A DNA stretch of 10,790 bases from Conidiobolus incongruus B7586 (GCA_000697335.1 JNEM01008251.1:1-10790); one strand, 5' to 3'. Shown: positions 1-10,145, numbered from the stretch's first letter. The notes: generated by a model from the letters alone, not told the origin. Numbers and translations are program-made.

Positions 1-1440
1 ATATAATTTAAATTAATTTAATTAAGAGTTATTTAAATTATAAATAAATATATAAATAATTTTAATTTTATGATTTATTTTTAACCTTAATATATATTTA
101 TTTAAATTATATTTTGATTAAATTATTACTTATATAATGTTGAATTAATATTATTTATTTTAAATATGAGAATATTTATTAGTACTATTTAATAACATAA
201 GTAAAGTTTAATTTCTTTGTTAATATATTGGAATTTAAGAAAATATTTGATTTTTAAAAACTTTAATAATACTATATTCTATATATTGCAATAATATTTT
301 AATTGATAAATAAAATCATTATTAATATTTGATTTTTTCTATTATTAGTTTTATTAGTTTAATCAAAAATATAATATTAAAATATATCAAGGTTTATTAT
401 ATAAAATAAAAAATATTAATATGATATTATAATATTATTTTTGATTAATATATATATTTAGAGAGTTTGTTTACAAATAAAATATTTTAATATCAAATTT
501 AAGATATTTAAGTAACTTAAATTTTTTCATAACAATAATAGCTATCTACATAATCAATTATATATAATATATCAGATTTATAAATATATAACATTTTCTT
601 AAACTTTTTTTATTAATTGATGTTTATTTCAATTATAGTTCAAGGAATCATTACTTCGCCAATATAGTATAATATTAAAATGATAAAATAACTATGATCT
701 TTAATTTTTTGATTTAGGGTATATAACATATTTCATTCATGAATTTTTAATATTTAGATTACAAAAGCTTAAAATATTACTATAATTTTAATTCAATTTC
801 AAAATCCTAACTTTATAATAAATTTATTTTAATAATTAAAATTTTGAGAAATGTGATCATATGATTGGCATACTAACTGTTTAATAATTTTTCTATTTTT
901 AAAAGCTTAAATATAAAATATTTGAAGTAAAAATCTAAATTCAGTGATATGTAGTTATTTTTAATGATGTTAGATCATTATTGATGGATATTCATTATAA
1001 TATAACTGAGTTTAACCAAAGCTTGTTAACTTATTACTGAAAAAATTAATTCTTATAATTCTTGTTTTTATTATTAAAATTATTTTCAATTTAATTTTGA
1101 ATGGTTTATTTCTTAAAAAAAAATCAAAATACCTTATGAATACATGGAGTTATTAAAAATATATTGTGATAAATGCCGAATATTTTAATTGATGAGTTTG
1201 TAGTAAAAAGCTTTGACTAGTTAGTGATATGATTTCTTGTAAGGTCATATATTAGTTCTAATTTATAAACTACTCGTCATTTTAATAATAGCACTATCTT
1301 TATAATTACTTAATAATTATTTTAATAATGAATTAATCTGGTTTAATTTAAATTCTTAAAGCCATAACCATTTTATTATAATCAAAAACCAGTCTTACTT
1401 TATTTACATAAACAATGATTAAAATAAAATTCATAATAAT
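1..1440. other. AT-rich intergenic DNA, no supported gene
   Basis: I see no gene here. The stretch is dominated by A/T runs, stops are dense in all frames, and there is no tRNA-like B box or GC-rich island. The last ~100 bases are the 3' flank of the minus-strand secreted-protein gene and hold its likely poly(A) signal. Slightly less AT-rich patches (about 640-660 and 1140-1260) contain only tiny open frames. Confidence 0.7.
1399..1404 (-). terminator. Possible poly(A) signal of the secreted-protein gene
   Basis: AATAAA on the minus strand, 37 nt past the TAA of the 140-aa gene. The position fits a short 3' UTR. The motif is cheap in DNA this AT-rich, so the support is mainly its place. Confidence 0.35.
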
Positions 1441-1863
1441 TTATATTGATACAATCCAGAATCCTATGACCAACATTATAACAATCAAATTGAAAGAAAA
1501 TACTGAATTTGACGACTTGATAGTGTAATATTGTTTGTCAGCTGCCGATTCCTGGTTGTCAGAACTCACGCTAGAATTAATGCTAGGAGACCCTGTTTGA
1601 ATAGCGGATCCTTGTTTCTGTAAACTGGCGACGAACCCATCGAAGCCCAATGAAAAATTACCATTGGAGGTTTGACTTGGAGTGGAATTAGTGGATGTTG
1701 AATTTTTATTACTGTTAAAGAAATTTTCAAGACTAGTTGCTATATTGTTGAAATAGCATTTTAATCGGCATTCTAGACCTTCGCTTTGACATTTTATTTT
1801 ACAGTCTGCTGTGATTATAGGCGCTGTTAAAGCTGTTAATTGTATCAAATATTTTAATTTCAT
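1441..1863 (-). CDS. Small secreted, probably GPI-anchored cysteine/serine-rich protein
   Basis: I do not recognise a family. The 140-aa single-exon product begins with a classic signal peptide: Lys2 and Lys4, a hydrophobic core, and likely cleavage after Ala19 (ITA|DC). Four cysteines follow at 21, 25, 32 and 36, spaced C-x3-C-x6-C-x3-C, which could form a small disulfide-linked hairpin. Residues 50-110 are Ser/Thr/Asn-rich with N-glycosylation sequons at Asn54, 59, 69 and 96. The end is a short Ser/Asn stretch (117-120) followed by a hydrophobic tail to residue 140 with no charged residue after it. That fits GPI-anchor addition better than a plain membrane helix. An in-frame TAA at 1876-1878 supports the start. 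It diverges from EXO70. A cell-surface role is inferred. Its cleaner codons and much longer open frame than the surrounding DNA argue it is real. Confidence 0.75.
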   Translation of the reverse strand: MKLKYLIQLTALTAPIITADCKIKCQSEGLECRLKCYFNNIATSLENFFNSNKNSTSTNSTPSQTSNGNFSLGFDGFVASLQKQGSAIQTGSPSINSSVSSDNQESAADKQYYTIKSSNSVFSFNLIVIMLVIGFWIVSI

Positions 1864-1912
1864 AGCTTTGAAAAATTATTAAAAAAATCCTTTGAAAAGA
1901 TATACTCGTTTC

Positions 1913-1920
1913 TTTATATA
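1913..1920 (-). promoter_or_regulatory. Possible TATA box of the secreted-protein gene
   Basis: TATATAAA on the minus strand matches the TATAWAWR consensus and lies 50 nt upstream of the ATG, leaving room for a short leader. AT-rich background makes chance matches common. Confidence 0.3.
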
Positions 1921-2107
1921 CATTTTCAAACTATGAATTGGGATAAATAGTATGATATTTGGATAATTTAACAATATTTTTTGGTGCATTAATACTTATT
2001 TGAAATTGATTTTAATTTTGAATTTATGCTGGTAAATATTATTAATGAACGGATTATATTCAATTTGAAAATACAGGTTATTTTTGAATATATTCGAATC
2101 TTTATTA

Positions 2108-2138
2108 ATATATATATTTGTGTGTGTATGAGTGTGAG
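2108..2138. repeat. Short TA then TG/GA simple repeat
   Basis: A run of TA repeats passes into (TG)4 and then a TGAGTGTGAGGG-like tract. It is one of the few G-rich spots in the intergenic DNA. No function is apparent. Confidence 0.5.
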
Positions 2139-2796
2139 GGACACATTAATAATCCAATCAACAACGTAACAATTACTGAAGATGATTTTTGGTAGTTATT
2201 AGTAATCTGACAAATAAATAACAATTGCATCGCTATATTCTTTTGTAATTTATATGATAATATTAAATTTTTAATTAGAGATTGATAAATTATTTATAAA
2301 AATTAGATATAAATTCAAATTTGATTTTTAAATGAATTTATTAAAAAATATATTGTTTACTTCCTGATATTATATTGTTGGAATATAGTAACACTAAAAT
2401 TATTTTAATATTAGTGGTCTTATTGAGGTTGAAATTGAAATGATGGTAAATATCCTCTTAAAAATCTGCAATATACAAATAGTAGGATCCATCCAATTCA
2501 AATCATTTTAACATATATCAAATATCTATTAATAAAATTTAGCTCTTTGATGTATTTATCATTTTTATACTAATTTATTTGTTATTTTGAAATATACATA
2601 TATATATACGTTTATAATTATAAATTTATAAATTTACTACAATATTTGAAAATTAGGTTAAAAGAATGAAAGTTGTCCCATAATAAGAATTGAAATTCGA
2701 GGTCACAATTATAAATTAATATTAAAGATAAACAAAATAAGTATTCAAACTCAATTGTATTTTACTCAATTCAAATCAAATATAATCAATTTTATT

Positions 2797-2804
2797 TATA
2801 AATA
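2797..2804 (+). promoter_or_regulatory. Possible TATA box of EXO70
   Basis: TATAAATA matches the TATAWAWR consensus exactly and lies 91 nt upstream of the EXO70 ATG. The same AT-rich caution applies as for any TATA motif here. Confidence 0.3.
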
Positions 2805-2894
2805 CTATAATTTAATTACTTTATTACACTTATTAAAATCATTTAATAAATTATAATAAACATTATCCAATTTATTTTGTCAATACTGTAAATT

Positions 2895-5125
2895 ATGATT
2901 GATTCAAAATATAACCAACTTGATGCAATCGCAGATTTAGCTCTTAAGTTGGAGGATGATACTTTAGAGTTGGAGAGACTTAAGGGAAATTTAAATAGAG
3001 CTAACGAATTATCCAAAAAAGCTGTAATTTTCTATAATATATATTGTAAAATGATATTCATTATATTTTTTAGACTGATATTTTAACTTCATTCGATGAG
3101 AGATTATCAAAGTTGGAGAGTTCAGTATTGCCTTTCCATGAGCAGACTCAGCAATTGACAAAATTAAATACCAGTAATATAATATATATTATTTTATCAA
3201 ATTGAATTATTAATAGCTATTAGATATTGGTACCACTTTAAATAATTTAAATAGTATTATTAAGCATTTGGAATTGAGTGGCAGTGAAGAGAAGGTGATA
3301 CTAGATGGGTAAAAATTAATATTCATTGATTTCATTTTTATTGGTTGTTAATATATTATCAGACCTGTTAATGGTAACCTCAAAGGCTACCTAAGAGCTT
3401 TGAAAAAGTTGGAAGATTCCAACCAGTTTTTAAGTACTACAAAATTTAGTTTCTGTAAGAAGGCTCAGAATCAATTGGTAAATTTCATTAAATTATTATC
3501 ATACAAAAATACTTAATATAAGATAATTAGAATCAAGTGTTGAAAGTAGCTATTCAACATTTGAGTAAATCTTTGAAGGAGATACTATTCGAATTTAGCG
3601 GTAATATCGATATTGATAATCCAAACGGTAATTATTGTTTCATATTTATTGATAACTGATAGTAATTGGTTACCTTTTATTTAGAATTAATGCCACCGGA
3701 TGAGGCTATCAAAGATATTTTGCTTATATCCAGATACTTATCTCAAAATCCAATATCTTCCAAAGATACAATTGCCGATAGTTATACTGGGACGGTTATT
3801 AAAGTTAGAAGTCACTTCCTATTAACCAATTTAACGCCTTATAGCAAATCAGCAATTGCACTATCACGCGAATTACAGGGTGGTGGAGGCAGTTACATTA
3901 AAAACTCATCTAAATTCATCCCGTACTGCAAAGCTTTCATTACTTTGAGTAATGCTGAAATTGCTTTTATTGAGAGGGTTATTGTGCCTAAGGATATACC
4001 TTCCACACTGAACCAAACTATTGGACCTAGCTACAAACAGTTAATTGATACTGGAGAACAGTTAATTACCTACGCTAAGAAAGATCTACACAACGAAATA
4101 TTCTTACTCTTCAATATTTTAGAATGCCTTCTCGAAAATAGCAAACCCATCGGCACAATTTTGAGCAGATCTGAATTGGCCAAAGCACCCCTTGATAAAT
4201 TGATTACGTCCATCAACTCGTTAGTGCTTCGAGCCTTTCCAGCTTTCTTGGACGATATTCGATCTAGTACCCATGCTCAGAAGACCACCAACTTTTCCAG
4301 CGATGGTAACGTAAACGAGATGACGAGCGGCGCTCTCAATTTCATCAAACGTTTATTGGAATATCCTCAAACCGTCGTACTTACCCTCAATAATTTGGGA
4401 GCTTCACATCCATGCTTCCACAACGATTCTATTCCAGTTGACGCAACGCTACCGGTTCGTTACTTCTCCAATGTCATTGAATCTCTTATAGCTTACAACG
4501 AAGTGAAATCTCGTCAATATAAGAAAGCAACGTTAGCAGCCATTTTTCAATTGAACAATATCTACCACATTTATAAAGCTTTGCAGCACCCATGGTTATC
4601 CAACCATGTTCATCCTATGGTGATTGACAGGGTAGGCAAACTGATTAAAAAGCTTCAGAATATGTATCACGATAGTTGGAAGGTGTGCTTGGAATATCTG
4701 ACGGATACTGGATTGACTAGAGTTTCGTTCAATGGAAAATCAACGTTGACTTCGAGTGATAAGAGTAATATTAAGGAATGTTTTAAGGTAATTTTATTTA
4801 TCAGTGCAATTATTAATTTATTAATATAATGAATCACAGAACTTTAATCACGAATTCGAAGAACAAATCCAAATTCAAAAGACTTATACCATTTCAGACG
4901 GTGAATTAAGACAGCAATTAATTAACCAAGTTCAAAAGATTTTAATTCCCCTATATACTCGAAATATGGAGAGGTAATTGATATTATTTAAAAATATTGA
5001 TTGAGTATTAACTTTATTTTAGATTTAGAAATTCGGATTTCGCAAAGACACCTTCCAAATATATTAAATATGATGGCAACTCTTTAACCATGAAATTGAA
5101 TGAATTGTTCGATCAATCAGCATAA
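2895..5125 (+). CDS. EXO70: Exocyst complex subunit Exo70 (8 exons, 621 aa)
   Basis: Exo70 is a rod-shaped exocyst subunit that tethers secretory vesicles to the plasma membrane; the family binds PI(4,5)P2 and Rho-type GTPases. Exons: 2895-3023, 3074-3173, 3224-3308, 3363-3477, 3531-3627, 3685-4787, 4840-4973, 5023-5125. All introns are GT-AG and 49-57 nt, and all junctions keep frame. The spliced product is 621 aa, close to yeast Exo70 (623). Residues ~10-76 are heptad-like and contain the family run FDERLSKLESSVLP. Residues 176-190 (ELMPPDEAIKDILLI) open the Exo70 helical domain. The C-terminus carries ELRQQL, then RFRNSDF and KYIKY (600-604), which fit the basic membrane-binding end. An in-frame TAA at 2889-2891 fixes the ATG. 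The first five exons are small and the sixth holds 60% of the protein. It converges on BEM46. The family call is firm; the splice sites were read by eye. Confidence 0.95.
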
Positions 5126-5149
5126 TATTTAAAATATTCGGTTGTTTCA

Positions 5150-5155
5150 AATAAA
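5150..5155 (+). terminator. Likely EXO70 poly(A) signal
   Basis: AATAAA 24 nt past the EXO70 stop, inside the 112-bp spacer shared with convergent BEM46. The expected cleavage zone is about 5165-5185. Confidence 0.45.
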
Positions 5156-5192
5156 TGTTATTAATCAATCATCCTAATATCAATTTTTTTCA

Positions 5193-5198
5193 TTTATT
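5193..5198 (-). terminator. Likely BEM46 poly(A) signal
   Basis: AATAAA on the minus strand, 39 nt past the BEM46 stop. It faces the EXO70 signal 37 bases away, so both transcripts should end within the same short interval. Confidence 0.45.
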
Positions 5199-5237
5199 AA
5201 AAATTTCCTAAAATAAAAAATCAAATTAACAATATAT

Positions 5238-6422
5238 TTAATTTTTGTGAACGAATTCTACAAAGAAAGCTTCAATAGCTTGGAAGTAGCCAGGTTTGGT
5301 GCAGGTGTCGTTATGGTTACCATCAGGGATCTCCTTCCACACTTTAGGACATTCTGCGGGAATAGTATCGTAAAGAGCCTTCATATGAGCAGGAGGGATT
5401 AATTCATCCTTCAAGCCAGAAATAAATAAAGTTGGAATGTTTTCAATGGAAGCAATAGCTGTTTCGGAATCCCAAATTTGGTGGCAGAGTCTGGTGAAGT
5501 ATTTAAGGGTTGGGAAAACGTTGGGTAAGAGTTTGGGAATGGAGAGGAATGTGTTTTCGAGGATAATAGCCTTAATCTATTAATTCAGTTAGATTTAAAG
5601 ATTGATTAATGTAATATTCTGAATTACTTTGGATTGATTGGTAGCAGCTACATTAATAGCGACAGCACCACCTAAAGATTGACCATAAACGACAATTGGG
5701 TTATCTTTCAGTAGAGGATGTTTCAAAACGTAATCCAAAGCAGCCTAAATACTTTGATTAATATTAAATTAAAATTGATATCTAATCAAATTACTTGAGC
5801 GTCAATTTTCAATCCCTTTTCGTTAGGTTGACCTTCACTATAACCATAGCTATAAAATATGTTAAATTTCGAGGATATATAAAAAATTATTGATTGAATA
5901 TCACCCTCTATAAGACAACATTAAAATGTTACAGTGACAAACTCTGTGAATAACTTCGGCAATAGGAATTCTATGACCCTAAATAAATTATATGAATAAA
6001 TTTTACTTTTTTAAGTTTATAATATTCTTTACCATATTACCGGCGTTGGCCTAAAAATTAAAAAATTAAATAAAATTAACAAAAGATAAATATATATAAA
6101 AACTTAATAAAAAATTTACATGATAATAAATCAAAGTAGGAGCTTTTGAAGTTTCTTCTTCAGTTGGTCTCTTGATTAAATAGGCACCGATTCGAATACC
6201 GTCTGGGGTAGTAATCACGACGTCTTCGAATGGTAGATTGTAGGCGTTAGGTTTAATCATCTTTTGGCGCGAGCCTTCAGGATAGTTGGCCATATAGATT
6301 AGAGAACCTTGGAACCAGTATAAACTGAAGATTGCTAAAGCTCCGATCGCTACGGAAGCGTAGAAGAAATTCGCTGCCATATTGGGTAAATTGTTGAAAT
6401 CCAAACCGAATTTAAATACCAT
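5238..6422 (-). CDS. bem46: BEM46-type alpha/beta hydrolase, ABHD13-like (6 exons, 301 aa)
   Basis: Membrane-anchored serine hydrolase of the Bem46/ABHD13 group. Its substrate is not known to me; fungal homologues are linked to polarity and endomembrane or plasma-membrane sites. Exons in gene order: 6422-6120, 6050-6033, 5978-5905, 5849-5795, 5744-5628, 5576-5238; introns are 50-69 nt. The 301-aa product matches family length. Residues ~17-37 form one membrane helix, followed by the family PEGSR. H101-A-N-A-G-N-M107 is the oxyanion loop. The nucleophile elbow is GQSLGG with Ser173. The acid is Asp246 (GLKDELIP) and the base is His277 (DGNHNDT), so the triad is complete and an active enzyme is expected. 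A TAA directly before the ATG (6423-6425) fixes the start. The 18-nt second exon is unusual, and intron 3 has a GTGATA donor unlike the GTAA donors elsewhere. It is convergent with EXO70. Confidence 0.95.
6033..6050 (-). other. bem46: 18-nt microexon of BEM46
   Basis: This exon encodes Ala-Asn-Ala-Gly-Asn-Met (102-107), most of the conserved oxyanion loop. It lies between a 69-nt and a 54-nt intron, and both junctions are phase 0. The conserved loop reads straight across His101 | ANAGNM | GHR, which supports the exon strongly despite its size. Confidence 0.88.
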
Positions 6423-6594
6423 TTATATTGAATTATTGTTGATATATTTGTTTATATATATTGACAGTAATAACTTTTTTAAATAAATAGATGTTATGGT
6501 AATTAATGTTATATTAATGAATACAAAAAATGAATGAAAACATTGATATCATAGACTTTAAAACAATCCAGCTAAATTGTATTACATTTAATAA

Positions 6595-6705
6595 ATGGAT
6601 CATGTGGATAATTATGGGAGGAGAGTTATTAATATGACTGTTGTAATTTTTATACTGGTATATAATTTGATTTTGTTGTTTAAATTTTTTTCAATTTGGG
6701 GTTGA
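6595..6705 (+). CDS. Doubtful 36-aa small membrane ORF
   Basis: I do not recognise this. It would encode a short polar start (MDHVDNYGRR) followed by a hydrophobic segment from about residue 14 to 35, like a one-helix microprotein. It diverges from BEM46 with 172 bp between the start codons and sits in a patch with more G than its surroundings. Frames of this length arise often by chance here, and T-rich DNA favours hydrophobic codons, so the membrane look is weak evidence. Confidence 0.12.
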   Translation: MDHVDNYGRRVINMTVVIFILVYNLILLFKFFSIWG

Positions 6706-8751
6706 AATTGAATTAGATTAGGAATATTATTGGCTATTAATATTGTTAAAAATTATAAGTTGAGATTTTTCAAATTGATAATAAATATATAGCGTGATTA
6801 TATTAAATTATTATGTTTGAAACAATTTTTCTGAATAAAATTTGAAAATTCGTTGCAATCTTTTATATAAATCTTATATTAATTTTTTGAATAAATATCA
6901 AGAAAAAATGTATTTGAGTAAAGATTAATAATCATATTGGCATTATTATCATAGGATAACATTTGATTAAAACTTTGTTTATTTATGTGGAATTTATTCC
7001 TGACTAAATTCAAAAACTTTTTCACAAAATATTATTTGATTAATTCAATAGTTATTCTATAAAATATCTTTATTACAATATTTGATCAAATCTTATTTTT
7101 TAATAAATTAGATAATAATTATAATATAATATTTTCTGTCATACAAAAGAAATATATTTTAATATAAAATCTTGGATATTTACTATTACTATTGAAACTT
7201 GGACAATTCAATATAAATTCAATTATAAACATCCATTATAGAGAATTTACTCATACTATAAAAAACTCCTATGACTATTAAGATGAATAATATTTGCTAG
7301 TAATCAAAAGTATTTTATGAATAAAATGGATAGTTGAATAAGGATATAAGATGAATTTAACATTGAGAAATATTATTTTGATTTAAATGATTTGCGACAT
7401 ATATTTTATATATTCCATTAAAATGAATTTAATAAAAAATGCAATTCCAAAAAACCACTATATTAGAATACTTCCCAATAATTCGATTTTTTTTCAGTTT
7501 ATTGGTTTTAAATATGTATGGATTCTACCAATGAATCATCAAAGTTCAATTTGATGTATATTTTCTAAAATCATTAACCGATTTTAATCCGAGTTTAATT
7601 GTAATCTTTCAACTTGATATTTTTAACCATTAATATATTATAGAATTTCAGCTCAAAAACTTCAACACTATTATATTCAGGCTATTTAATTAACAATATA
7701 TCATATTGCTAAAGTTGATGAGAAGTGATAAATTAATGAATTTTTTAAAAGTTTAAATTTCTTGAACAAAGACAAATTTAAATAAAACATAAAAAAATAA
7801 TAGTTTATTTTTTTAAGATTTCAAAAATTACTTAATTCAGCTTTATAATTTATAAAGTAATAATCTAGCTAATTTAAGTTTTGAAGTAATATATTTAGGA
7901 AACAGTCTTTCCAATATACAATTTATTTATTTGATTATTATTTTCAATATAAGCAATTAGTAAATTTAATTTCGAATAATATATTTGAATAAAATATAAT
8001 ATTTGATTGATAACTATAACACCAAATGTATGTAAAATATTTATTCATCTACATCATTGACTGAATATAACACTCAATATTCAATTGTTTATTATATACA
8101 TAAATGGACAAGATGTCATGCTAATTCAAATTTATTATTAAATATTCCAATTAAACTCGAATTTATCTTTAAAAAATATCATTTAAAATATATTGAATAA
8201 TAATATAATGCGATTTTAAAGTATATTAAATACTTTTATGATTGAAGATTGTTGAAATTTAGACAATATATTTGTTTAAAATATTAATTTTTAATAATAT
8301 TGAAATATATTATATTGAGTTATATTCATAACTTATAAAAAAATATTAATTATAAATCCAGTTAATATAATTATTTGACTCATTTTATATTTAAATTAAG
8401 CATTGTTCGTATATACAATACAATGTATATTTCTCATACTTTATAGCTGAAATATTTCATTAATAATACTAATTTGGAAATTAAATAATCACATTTTTTC
8501 AAAATAAAATATAAATTTTTCATAATTGTTTTAATTTATAAAATATTATAATCAATTGAAATAATTAATAATTTATTTATGAACAAATTAACTTTTTATT
8601 GACATTTCCAAAAAAGTTTGTATTGTCTGAATAAAATATTTTACTTTGTTTTTAATTAAAAGAATTTACCAAGGAATTTATAATTTGTTTATTATAATGA
8701 ATCATTATAAAAACATTATTATTTGTTATATATTAATTAGTTTTATTTGAT

Positions 8752-8765
8752 TATATATATATATA
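8752..8765. repeat. (TA)7 microsatellite
   Basis: Fourteen bases of uninterrupted TA dinucleotide. A simple repeat of the kind expected in such AT-rich DNA. Confidence 0.6.
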
Positions 8766-8882
8766 CCGAAATTAAATTATTTCAATAACTCTTTAACTAA
8801 AACAAAAGGGTGCTATTCAATATATTTATTACTTTATTAAAAATTAAAAAAATCACAATAAAAAATTAGTCTTTTAAATATT

Positions 8883-8975
8883 AGCAAATTTTAGATAGTT
8901 TACTTTCTAGCTTTTAAATTTCAAGCTTAGCAATATATAATAGTTTTAAAAAGCATACTATCTCTATAAATTGCT
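8883..8975. repeat. Imperfect inverted repeat with ~43-nt loop
   Basis: The left arm 8883-8906 and right arm 8950-8975 pair in blocks: AGCAA with TTGCT (8971-8975), TTT with AAA, AGATAGT with ACTATCT (8957-8963), and CTTT with AAAG (8950-8953), separated by small internal loops. The loop itself has a minor AGCTT/AAGCT pairing. Several pairs involve G or C, which is unusual for dyads in this DNA. There is no sign of target-site duplication or a coding core. Confidence 0.4.
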
Positions 8976-9689
8976 GGTAAATTTTGAATGATTTCAAAGA
9001 GCTTATGGCTAAGTTTTAATAATACTAAAATGAAAGATTTTTGATGATTGTTATCAGGTTCAAGCACATTTAAATTTGATATTAAATGGTTAAAATGAAT
9101 ATATACATATATATACTATTTGAAACTACTAACTAACGTATTTATTTTGTATAAAATCCAATTTTGAAAAAAAATAAAATATTTTATTAGTCAGGAATGA
9201 AAAAAGTGATATAAATTAATTTTTAAATAATTAATTATAAAAATATCATTAAAATTTTTTTTATCAATTTTATAACTATAATTTTGAGAAAATAATATAA
9301 ATAATATCATAATAATAATACAATATAATTTTTTAATATTTTATAATATAGAATATATTTTAATTTTATTACTCAAAATTTACACTATATTGGCTATAAT
9401 CTTAATTGATCTATATATTACAAGACTGTTAATAATTTAAGATTATCAATATGAAAATTATTTCTAATAGTTAAATTTATACTACTGAAATACTGTCATA
9501 TATAAAAGAATTAGATATTAAAATTTGATGGTATAAGAAAAATTATCAAATAATGAGGTTGAATTAAATATATAGTAGATTTGGAATAAGTTTTAAATAT
9601 AACTAAATCAAATTTTGATCTAAATAATTAAAAAATGATTTAGAATTGATGTTTTATATCTTGTTCAAAAAGAAATACCAAAGTTGAAT

Positions 9690-9960
9690 ACATAAAGTTA
9701 AATGATAAAATTAAGACAGAGTTTATTGATAATATGTGTAAAAGAAAATATTGAAGTGGAATAGAATTTTGTATGAATTATGAATATATCAAAATAAACA
9801 GGAGTTGGCAGATTAAATGAATCTGATGTGAGTACTGAAAAATAATAAGGTGATCTATGGTGAAGAAGATAGAATGATTGATTTATATACTCTGAATTAG
9901 GTGAATAAACTAAAAAATATTTAGATATAAGCAAAATAGAAGTCAATGCATAAAAGTTAT
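9690..9960. other. G-over-C skewed block, possible unannotated transcript
   Basis: Over 9721-9900 the plus strand has 38 G but only 8 C, far more skewed than neighbouring intergenic rows. The minus strand stays open for 82 codons (9698-9946), giving a Ser/Phe/Tyr/Ile-rich product with no motif I can name. The plus strand holds short protein-like words but no exon set I can join with confidence. It may be a decayed gene, a noncoding transcript or local composition only. Confidence 0.25.
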
Positions 9961-10139
9961 ATATATATGATTTATATGTAAAACAAGTCTAAAAATTATA
10001 AATAAAATGTTAAAGACAAGTAATTTTGATATATAAAGTATTATAGAGGGGGTCGATTTTATATGGATCCAGATACAAAAATTCACATAATTCCGAGCTC
10101 TCGTCTAAAGCTATGAAATAGGTTTAGATACAATGACAA

Positions 10140-10145
10140 TTTATT
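10140..10145 (-). terminator. Likely RPS6 poly(A) signal
   Basis: AATAAA on the minus strand, 22 nt past the RPS6 stop, giving a compact 3' UTR typical of ribosomal protein genes. It overlaps a TACTAAT word that could instead be a branch point. Confidence 0.4.

Larger units (their letters stand above)
1864..2894. other. Divergent promoter region between secreted-protein gene and EXO70
   Basis: About 1 kb between two divergent start codons, with no supported gene. It holds a TATA-like box near each end, a short TA/TG simple repeat, and a few G-containing patches (2400-2450, 2690-2700) that do not build into an exon set. Both promoters must lie here. Confidence 0.6.

Noticed and set aside
1144-1188. 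Fourteen-codon frame containing YCDKC, resembling the start of a matrin-type zinc finger
   Set aside because: It stops right after the cysteine pair, no histidine half follows, and no flanking exon supports it.
2394-2449. Exon-like segment after TTAATATTAG with a following GTAAAT donor
   Set aside because: No partner exons with consistent frame could be found on either side. It lies in the EXO70 upstream region and is explained equally well by chance.
3666-4829. Treating the large EXO70 exon as an independent gene starting near 3666
   Set aside because: The first codons there are the end of intron 5 and there is no ATG; splicing at 3684/3685 gives a continuous Exo70 reading.
6451-6460. TATA-like box (TATATATAAA, minus strand) upstream of BEM46
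   Set aside because: It lies only about 29 nt from the ATG, which would place transcription start at the start codon.
7518-7689. Two tiny exons joined by an 88-nt GT-AG interval, giving 27 aa starting MDSTNESSKFNL
   Set aside because: The product is very short with no motif, the intron is longer than any placed here, and such paths arise by chance in AT-rich DNA.
8381-8395. Match to the yeast ARS consensus (TTTTATATTTA)
   Set aside because: That consensus is specific to budding yeast and matches are expected by chance in sequence with this AT content.
9005-9070. tRNA-like A box (TGGCTAAG) and B-box-like GGTTCAAGC
   Set aside because: The spacing is loose, the flanks of the TTCAAGC do not pair as a T stem, and no acceptor or anticodon stem forms.
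9824-9895. C/D-box snoRNA-like order of TGATGTG, CTGA, TGAAGA and CTGA
   Set aside because: The C box is imperfect, the gap to the D' box is too short for a guide, and there is no terminal stem.
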